NCBI RefSeq assembly: GCF_037325665.1
Contig: NC_090250.1
Coordinates: 827,692 to 891,691, forward strand
Length of the DNA: 64,000 bases
Reading direction: 5' to 3'
Origin: Littorina saxatilis
Taxonomy: Eukaryota > Mollusca > Gastropoda > Littorinimorpha > Littorinidae
The position numbers and the translations under genes were made by a program. Shown in pieces: positions 55,807 to 64,000 of the stretch (position 1 is the stretch's first letter; each line of letters opens with the position of its first letter). The notes below the pieces were generated by a model that ran no database searches, had not been told where the DNA came from, and was given only the letters and a program-made list of their open reading frames with translations.

Positions 55807-55850
55807 TGGGAGGCGGGGGGGGGGGGGGGGGGGGGGAGGGGGGGGCGTTG
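55715..55850. repeat. (GT)n and poly-G tract
   Basis: GT-rich tract followed by a run of G residues at about 55815-55845. The run is hard to sequence and may not be exact. Confidence 0.85.
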
Positions 55851-56202
55851 GGGGTCGACGACAATACGACTTGCATAATTAAGTCAAAATAGTACTGCTC
55901 ACACCTAATAATAAAGCTTTAATTCTGTCGCTTAAATTTAGGTTTTTGTCTTGACTGTAACTAATTTAGTACACGTCCGATTCCTGTAAGTTGCACGCCA
56001 TATGCAGCGAAATAGCGAAGAAACTTGCGAAAATAAGGCAATATAGTACTGACAACACCGTGGACCGAAACAACAATTAACTGATTTGATTCAGTAGATT
56101 CAAGTTTTGTCAAAGTTTTATTGTACCAGCATCCTCCGATCATTCCAAAAAGCTGCGTGCCATATGCCTGAAAGGAGTCAAGAAATTGCATAAGACTGGG
56201 CA

Positions 56203-56570
56203 AAGTTGGCTGTTTAGCGACTACTTGCTACCACACTTCAGTTTTATGATAGCAAGGTTCTCTATAATATTATGTCGTGCCGGGAAGAACGCGAAAAAGA
56301 TTTAGAGAAGTTGGCTGTTTAGCGACTGCTTGCTTCCACACTTCAGTTTTATTATAGCAAGATTCTCTATGTCGAGCGATGAAGAACGAGAAAAAGACTT
56401 GTCGAGTTTGGCTGTTTAGCGACTGCTTGCTATTACACTTCAGTTTTATGCCATCGAGGTGCTCTTTTTGAGCGGGGTAGAAACAGAAAAAGAGTTGGCG
56501 AGGTTGGCTGTTTAGCGTCTGTCTGTTACTACACTTCAGTTTTATGGCCTTGTGGTGCTCTATGTTTTAC
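56203..56570. repeat. Diverged tandem repeat, four copies of about 100 bp
   Basis: Each copy has TTGGCTGTTTAGCGACTGCT, then CACTTCAGTTTTAT, then TCTCTAT and GAAAAAGA. Copies start near 56206, 56308, 56408 and 56500. Confidence 0.8.
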
Positions 56571-57072
56571 AACGTCTGAGGCTATCACTTTTTTTTGCTT
56601 TGATGAAACCGCCTTGCGTCATTGCTTTTCCCCCTTTTCTCTCGTGAGCCCTCCAATTGCTCTTGTACTCGAGAGATAGGGAGTGTAATGAGAGGGTTGA
56701 ATTTGGGTTCTAGACCGGTTTAGAAAGTGGACTTTGAGATGGTGATAATTTGTCGGTTCGATTCAGTCAAATTGCATTTATGTGACAATGAAACACACGC
56801 ACCATTTGATGCTCACTTGCTTTCATTTTATAATACATGTTGTCGGCATGCTATTCCTTATTGTCAGTTTCGGAGAAGGCCCAATAAGCTACTCAGTGTT
56901 ATTTTTGCATAATGACGTGTGCGATTTTCGTTTTATCTAAACATTGTTTTATTATTTGTTTGGTTTTCTTTCCTTTTATTCGCTTGTTTTGATTTTTTCA
57001 GGTCACATTATTGTATTCATTCACTCGAGTCTCGATTTTTCGGTTAATTTGCATAAGCCAGTGTACAAGCGA

Positions 57073-57402
57073 CAGGGCCGGACCCAGGGGGGGGGGGGGG
57101 GGGGTTCCAGGGGTTCCGGAACCCCACCCCTGGAAAAAGCATTGTACCTTGCTTTGAGTGTTGTTGGTTTTTTTTACTAGTTTTAGCACCAAACCAATGC
57201 TGCTCTTAACCCTCAAAACAAGGCCCAGAATGCACCAGATTGCACAGATTTTAACCGTTTTTCAAAAATTTTCCGGGGGAGCATGCCCCCGGACCCCCCT
57301 AGTTTGCGCGCCTGCGTGGCTTCGCCACTTCGCTGATTTGCCCCCCCCCCAAAAAGGAGGAACCCCCCCCCCCCCCCTTACAACTCATTTGGTCCGGCCC
57401 TG
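57073..57402. mobile_element. hAT-like MITE (5-bp TSD), member A
   Basis: Ends CAGGGCCGGACC / GGTCCGGCCCTG, target duplication AGCGA (57068-57072, 57403-57407). The interior contains GCCCCCGGACCCCCCTAG, shared in part with member B. Confidence 0.82.
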
Positions 57403-58081
57403 AGCGAGGCAGATAATCCAGAACTTAAATTAATAATTTTATGCTTGAGATTGAATAACGTGCAAAACACGGGTTTAAACTCTAATTTTTGACCCAGTCA
57501 AAGTAAGCCAAGGCATGCATGAAATTGAATGAAGTCCAAAACATGAATTTGAACACTAATATGTGTTCCAGCCAAGGCATGCATACAATTGAACAAAGTT
57601 TAAAACATGAATTTGAACACTAATTTTTGTTCCAGTAAAAGTAAGCCAAGGCAAGGGGAAAACATTGAACACTTTTTTTTTATCCAGTCAATTGCAAAAG
57701 CAATTCGCTGACAGTTGAATGACCACAACTGCGCGGATTGTCTCACTAACAGCGCAATTCGATCTCCAGTCTTTAAACTAACTTCCAGCTTTGCCTCTGT
57801 CAAATGGACAGCTTTGTAAAGACGTTCACACAAAATCAAAGTCTACCCTGCCTTTGAAAACGAACTCGTAAGAAGATACCCGCCACCCAACCCTCATATG
57901 TTTTTAGTAGCTAGGCGTTAACCCTATTGAAGCAACCCTCGCACAGCTTTTCAGTCTCACCACATCAAAAGGACCGCAAAACTAACCGCGAGAAGTGTTT
58001 ACTCGGGTTAGGTCCCTTGATTGGCGTCCAGTTGACTGATGAGGAGTGGCCTTGGACAGTGGCTAAGGTGTGCGGTGTCTT

Positions 58082-58530
58082 CTGATCCTCTCTGAACATC
58101 GTCACTGTCTTGGTTTTAATGAGGGGTGGGGTAATTAATGAAGGAGGTGTTGAGAGAGTGCGCCGGTCGCCGGTAATAAAGGCCTGAAAGATAAACAGTT
58201 CGGATAATGTTTGCAAAGATGTGTAGCGAGAGGTTCGTCACTGTGCCACTGTCTTGGTTTTAATGAGGGGTGGGGTAAAATGTGGGAGCTGTTGAGAGGG
58301 TGCGTCAGGCGCCAGTAATAAAGGCCTGAAAGATAAACAGTTCGGAAAATGTTTGCAAAGATGTGTAGCGAGGGAGGTTCGTCACTGACTCTGTCTTGGT
58401 TCTGATGAGGGGTGGGGTAATTAATGAAGGAGCTGTTGAGAGGGTGTGTCGGGTGCCGCTAATAAAGAACTGAAAGATAAACATAGTTTGGGTAATGTTT
58501 GCAAAGATGTGTAGCGAGGGAGGTTTGTAA
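58082..58530. repeat. Tandem repeat, three copies of about 145 bp
   Basis: Each copy has ACTGTCTTGGTTTTAATGAGG, then GCTGTTGAGAGGGTG, then AATAAAGGCCTGAAAGATAA and TGTTTGCAAAGATGTGTAGC. Starts are near 58102, 58243 and 58389. Confidence 0.85.
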
Positions 58531-58599
58531 ACGATACAGTGTGATAATTCACACGTGGCAACTGTTTGTGTTGGCTTATTGTTTGATTGATTTACTGTT

Positions 58600-59270
58600 C
58601 AACTCACTGTCAGTGTTTGTGTTGTTTATTGTTGTATTGTTTTAGTTTTGAGCATACTGACTGTTTGTGTTGGTTATTGTTGTATTGTTTTAGTTTTGAG
58701 CATACTGTGACTGTTTGTGTTGGTTATTGTTGTATTGTTTTAGTTTTGAGCATACTGTGACTGTTTGTGTTGGTTATTGTTGTATTGTTTTAGTTTTGAG
58801 CACACTGTAACTGTTTGTGTTGGTTATTGTTGTATTGTTTTAGTTTTGAGCATACTGTGACTGTTTGTGTTGGTTATTGTTGTATTCAGGGGCGGACGAG
58901 GGGGGGGCACAGGGGGCACGTGCCCCCCCCCCCCACCGAAAAAAAAAAAAAAAAAAAGAAGAAGAAAAAAAAAGGGTTTTCTATGCTGATTCTATGACCG
59001 TTTCTAAGTTCAAATGGCACCAGATGGCACCATTTTGCTTCTTTGGGCAACATTTTTTTCCGGGGGGGCTTGCCTCCGGACCCCCCTAGCAAATTCGGGC
59101 GCTTCGCGCCCATCACATTCACTTTCGTTTCAAAGTGCCCCCCCCCTTACAAAGCAACTGATCCGCCCCTGGTATTGTTTTAGTTTTGAGCATACTGTGA
59201 CTGTTTGTGTTGGTTATTGTTGTATTGTTTTAGTTTTGAGCATACTGTGACTGTTTGTGTTGGTTATTGT
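58600..59270. repeat. 50-bp minisatellite interrupted by a MITE
   Basis: The unit is CTGTTTGTGTTGGTTATTGTTG then TATTGTTTTAGTTTTGAGCA and TACTGTGA. About five units lie left of the MITE at 58887-59171, and about two lie right of it. Confidence 0.88.
58887..59171. mobile_element. hAT-like MITE (5-bp TSD), member B
   Basis: Ends CAGGGGCGGA / TCCGCCCCTG, target duplication GTATT (58882-58886, 59172-59176). It sits inside one unit of the 50-bp minisatellite. Confidence 0.85.
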
Positions 59271-59359
59271 TCCGCTTTGACTTTACTGTGTATTCATAAT
59301 GTTATCACATAGCAGACCACTTCCGCGTCGTTTCCCCTTTGTAGTTATAAATCCCAGTA

Positions 59360-60093
59360 CAGTGGAACCCCCTCCCCCCTCCTCCCCCAATTTAAGACTT
59401 CCTGCTCCCCTTTTAGTCCATGTTTTCTCAGACGTTTTGTTCATAACCTGTGTACTAAATTTACCCCCACTTTAAAAATCCCTTCCTGTGTAAGGCCTGA
59501 TTTTCTCAGTTTTTTTGAGGTCTTAAAAGGGACCCGGTGTAACACGAGAAAATTACTCCCACGAAATTTTTACTCCGGAGTAAAAATTTCGTACGAAAAT
59601 TGTACTCCTTTTACAAAAAACTTACTCCCCCATAACACGAGAAAATGACTCCCCACGACAGGTGTGTTCCGAGTCACATTTCGGTCGAAAATGTTACTCC
59701 CCTGACGAATAAATAACGAATAAAAAATTAAATTATTCCACCCAAACACGAGCAATGTACTGCCCACGCCAGGTGTACGCAACTTTTACTCCCCTGTCCC
59801 CTGTTAGTCTTGGTGGTGGAAGGGGTGGAGGGAGGGTAGCGCGACATTTGTTTGCGCGAGATCACGTATTGGCATTATCCCTTCGCCCGCATCTCATTTT
59901 CGCGTACGATATTTTTACTGGAAGTACAAAAATTGGGGAGTCAAAATTTTGTGGAGGGAGTAATTTTTTCTTGCCTTGGGGAGTTCTTTTCTCGTACGAA
60001 AGGTGTACTCGGAGTAAGAATTTCGTACGAAATTTTTACTCCGGAGTAAATATTTCGTGGAGTAAGAATTTCGTGTTACACCGGTTTGCACTG
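59360..60093. mobile_element. Tigger-like MITE split by another element
   Basis: The left end CAGTGGAACCCCCTCC runs to 59533 and the right end GCACTG lies at 60088-60093. Between them a 551-bp element (59534-60084) has long inverted ends CCGGTGTAACACGA and internal TTTTTACTCCGGAGTAAAAA motifs. Confidence 0.65.
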
Positions 60094-62501
60094 TACCATT
60101 TCTAGTCCTTTGAATCGCTTTCTGTTCTGTTTGTTCAACTTTGATCAAATCCTGAAAAGATGGTTTAGTTGAATGCTCTGAAAAACAAGAAACTAGAATC
60201 AGTGAAGGGAGCTGTTGCTGGGATATAAAACTAATAATTTTGAACTGATTTTTTAAAGAATGGCTTAAAAAATATCTTTCATGGCTCTCACGAGACACAC
60301 AAGTCACAAACCAGATAGACATCGCGAAAATGTCATCCGCGGCGGATTTCAACGTCTCAGTTAGTTTTGAAAACCACACATAATTATCTTCATGTAGTTT
60401 AACATCCTAATAAGGCTGTCTCGTGCCGCCGAGGGTTATATGAGTTGACCAGACTGTGTGAAGTAGAGATTATTTTTGTAATAACGACAACCTTACGCTT
60501 AAGTTTGTTCGTGATTCGATCTTCAGATGTCATTTGTCCTTCACAGTTTGGATTTATCTCTCATCCCTTTGAGCAGAAGAAGTCGAAGTCAATTTCAGGT
60601 CGACCAAAATGTCAGCTCACTCACACGAGAGTGCAAACAATTGGAACTCTCTTCTCGAGCAACTTGCCACCATAGTGAGAGGAAACAGACCCCGTGAAGA
60701 TGCAGTCGTTGGGCCAACTCCAGGCGAAGAGATAGCTGTCAAAACTTTATTGTCGCCTGCCATCTGTGTCAAATTATGGATGGTCGTCTCAGTGTCTCGC
60801 TCGATCTCTGCACCTGCGGTTGTTGGCGAAATCAGTCAGCCGAGAACATGGTTAAGTTTGACCAAGATACACCTTCACAGACAGTTTGTGAAGAAGTTTG
60901 CAAAGACGACCACGAACATAGATAGATATGTGGTGGCCGAATGGTTAGAGGCACACTTCTTTTCGAGTGAAAACGACTTTTGCACATCGCCACAATTCTG
61001 TCAAGGCTATAACATGGAATAAGAACATCCCTCCACTTAGTCACATACCAAAAATGAACAGCCTGGGTTATTTTTGTGCCGTGAGAATATTGCTTAGTTT
61101 TGATGAATTAGTTTTGGAGAAGACACCAGTTGCTTTAAACAAAAAAAGGTTTTATCAAAACATTGTAACTCAACACGGCAAGCCGTTATGATGTTCATTT
61201 TTGGTATGTGACCATGTGGGGGGGGGGGGGTGTCTTATCCTTTGTTGAAGCCTGGACTGATCTGTGTTGGTTTACAAGATTCTTTGCACGCCGGCAAGAA
61301 ACGTTATTTGCACGCCGGAAAGGAGCGTTATTTGCACTCGGCTGAGAGCTCATTTGTCATTTCACCGACTTTCGGCTTTTGATCAAACAGTTAAGTTAAC
61401 GATAGCTTATATCGATACCAATAGGCTCGTTAATCTTTTGAATAGGCTGACACTGAAGTGTATCAGACACAATAAAATTCGATAAGTCGAAACAGTTTCC
61501 AGGTTCTACCCGTGAAAATATATATGTCAACAAATTTGGATAGATTATAACGCTAAGACCTGTTTGAAAAGCTCAGTTTGTGTGTTTATACGAACTGAGT
61601 GCAATTTTACCAAATTTAGTGTTTATAGTTGCGTATTCTTTGGCGTTAATTTGAGTACTTGAGGAATCCTATATTCGATATTGTATCACTGTCAACATTC
61701 GTGTACTCACTGTCTTGACTGATCTATTTTTGTTTCGGCTCAGTTTCTTTTAAGGATTTGCCATTACGTGCAATGTTTGGTTATCAATGTCTTTGAGGAG
61801 ATTTACACACGTTACAGCTTCCTCCATTCCCTTTTTCTCCTCCAGCTAACTATCTTCTGAAAGACCGATGATTAAAGTGGGAATATCAAACACTCAGATC
61901 CAAGGTTTCTGAAAAATACTTAGACTTTTGCCAAATTCATTATTTTCTTTTTCTTTTATATTAATTGTGGCATATAAAAATTGTCGTTCGTTTTGTAAGG
62001 ATCTCAAAACGACAAATCCTGAAGATTCAATACACTCTCTGAACATATTCAACGTCAGTGAACTACATAAAAGTAACCAAATCAATATTGATTAATACAG
62101 ATTTTCTTATATTCTGCTTATTTTGTGTATCCCACTTACGACACTGTATTTTTTTTATTTAACAAAAAATTATTTATCTATGCTGTTGCAGTAAAAGTTT
62201 AACTCTGATGAAGTGATTCAGAAATAAAGATTTGTAGAGAATCAGGAGTATCATATCTGTTGCTGTCTAAAGTGATATCGGAAGATCACCTTGGTGATGA
62301 GTACACATTTATAACGCTTCATTTATTCGCTTCAAACTCGTACTTTCGATTCTAATCTTCCGCATTTTCTCCAATAAATCCGTTGAAGAGTTGATCTGTT
62401 TTTCCTTTCTGGACTAATGACAAATCTCTTGTCTGCATTCACCCATGTTATTGTTAAGTAGACTTCCTATTGCAACACACAATCAAGACAAACAACAGCC
62501 A
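60094..62501. other. Non-coding stretch, no gene supported
   Basis: Unique AT-rich sequence. A 137-codon open frame at 60609-61022 begins MSAHSHESANNWNSLLEQL; I do not recognise it and no second exon is evident. A lone A-box-like TGGCCGAATGG lies near 60934, and a poly-G run near 61218. Confidence 0.4.
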
Positions 62502-63434
62502 CAGGGGCGGAGCAGTTAAACCCGAAGGGGGGGGGGGGGGTTACAACCTGGAATCCAGGGGCAACGCCCCGTTGGGAGGTCTGGGGGGCTGAAGAATTTT
62601 AGCTATCTTATAAACAATATGTGGCTTATCCTTGATTTTAAACATGATCAACTGGTGTCAGCAGCCACTCATTATTTCTTTAAGTTAGTATTAAAAAATG
62701 GCAATTTATCTTCACTGATATCTGCTCCCGACATCATATGATATTGCTATTGCATATGTTACGTGGATTTCCATTGGTCAATTGGGCAAAACTGAGCTCA
62801 GTGCAAAAGTAATATCGACGACATTTCCGTCGATATCAGTTTTGATATCGACGACCTCTTTATTGCTTCCCCACTTCAAAAACAAAAACACCTACATTTA
62901 AAAACAAACAAATATATATGAAAATGTAATTATCCCAGAATTTAGTTGAGCAAGAGACTAAAGACTTTTTGAAAGAAAAGACATTTTGAAATGCTGAAAA
63001 GTACAAGAAAAGAGTGAACAAAAAGAAATAATAATGAGAGGGAGGGATATGGAACAGCCAAAACTGAGACAAATACTTTTGTAATTTCTTTACAGTAAAT
63101 ACAAAATGTCCAGAGAATTAGCAATATATCTAACATTGACTGACTGTGTGACGATATCTTCTGCTATTGGTCTGTTTCGACAGTGATATCAAAATCTCGA
63201 CCTCCGGTCTCGATTTTGATAGACCATAGCAGAAGATATCATCACACAGTCAGTCAATATTGGGTAGCATGGTTAGAAGGAAGACATGTCGCAGAGGATT
63301 GGCAGTTAAAACTGTACAAAAATGATACTCATTAAACAATTACCTTTACAGCCAGAAACAAGAACAAAATTCACAGACAGAATTCTTTTTTTTTTCTTTT
63401 TTTTTTTTACAACCACCCCCCTAATCCGCCCCTG
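62502..63434. mobile_element. hAT-like element (5-bp TSD), member C, with inner hairpin
   Basis: A 933-bp element with ends CAGGGGCGGA / TCCGCCCCTG and target duplication AGCCA (62497-62501, 63435-63439). Inside, 63135-63173 and 63222-63259 form a near-perfect inverted pair of about 38 bp (GACTGACTGTGTGACGATAT). No transposase frame. Confidence 0.8.
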
Positions 63435-63779
63435 AGCCATAGGCTTAGACGTACTTATTACACTATATTGTTTCAGCAAATGGACAGGGTAAACAAAACT
63501 AAACCGCAGGAGTCGTGGCTAAGCATAAGCTTATTTCACTCAGCATTCATTCTTTCAACATTTGATAGATTACCGCAGTTACGTAAACCTGAGGACTGCC
63601 GCAGTGTATTGATAGTGAATGTTTATCCTTTGCCTTTATGTTGACCTTGTTCGTGGCCCTAAAACTAACTGAACGACAGGGCAGTCCAGCCCGCGGTATC
63701 GGCGTAACAAACGCCTGAAGGCGGATGATGGACAAAGTGAGAAGAAGATCCATCTCAAACCATTCTAAGTGTCCGAGCT

Positions 63780-64000
63780 CTTTGCAAAGTAACCCCCCCC
63801 CCCCTCCCTATTTTGGCTAGCGGCTGCGTGAAAAGGGCTCCGACACCCATCTTAGCCTCGTCCTGTCAAACCTGCCCTTGCGACCACCTCTCGAAAGCGA
63901 CCACCTGCCTACGACGACCACTCCCAAGGTTACCAGACGAGTTTTTCTTCTATATAATTCCCCTTTCCGTAGCGACCGCCTGTTAACGACTACATGCACC
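63780..64000. mobile_element. Tigger-like fragment cut by the window edge
   Basis: Repeated GCGACCACC(T) motifs, as in TTGCGACCACCTCTCGAAAG, are typical of the terminal repeats of Tigger-type elements. The poly-C run at 63790-63803 precedes it. Confidence 0.4.

Noticed and set aside
55815-57375. Poly-G and poly-C runs as possible G-quadruplex elements
   Set aside because: They are part of microsatellites and MITE interiors, and their exact length may be a sequencing artefact.
60609-61022. 137-codon open frame as a possible first exon
   Set aside because: No matching downstream exon, no recognised domain, and an A-box-like repeat remnant within it.

Overview
The window looks like nuclear DNA of a marine gastropod mollusc. 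The genes have many small exons with GT-AG introns, and the introns are full of young repeats: tRNA-headed SINEs, 3' ends of LINEs, pogo/Tigger-like, Harbinger-like and hAT-like non-autonomous elements, a DIRS-type retroelement, and long (GT)n, (CT)n and (GA)n tracts. The species call is inference from repeat style. Intron-exon structures were built by reading splice sites and checking that phases join.

Layout. 19-19,083 (-): the first nine coding exons of an SPT20/SUPT20H homologue (SAGA complex); the gene continues past the left edge. Its fourth intron holds a 7-kb DIRS-like fossil (about 6,448-13,505) that carries a well-preserved 5S rRNA sequence (12,396-12,515). 20,777-26,529 (+): a three-exon C2H2 zinc-finger gene, head to head with SPT20. 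Its last 24 codons are the first unit of an 83-bp tandem array of 44 units (26,459-30,110). 30,795-31,305: a 34-bp minisatellite. 31,361-34,779: composite repeats. 38,124-42,985 (-): a raftlin-like gene in four exons, whose last exon runs into a SINE. 44,206-52,062 (-): a complete nine-exon cyclin A gene of 446 residues, with KEN box, destruction box and a CCAAT/CHR-type promoter. 52,330-64,000: no gene recognised, only stacked transposons and tandem repeats.

Two of the genes concern general gene expression and cell division (SAGA co-activator subunit, cyclin A). No shared pathway among the four genes is implied by their order. The two most unusual things are the 5S rRNA sequence inside a DIRS-type element, with repaired-looking stem I, intact internal promoter and a T-run just downstream, and the satellite grown out of the 3' end of the zinc-finger coding sequence, which shows a 1,079-bp higher-order duplication and has related sequence on the far side of the last exon.
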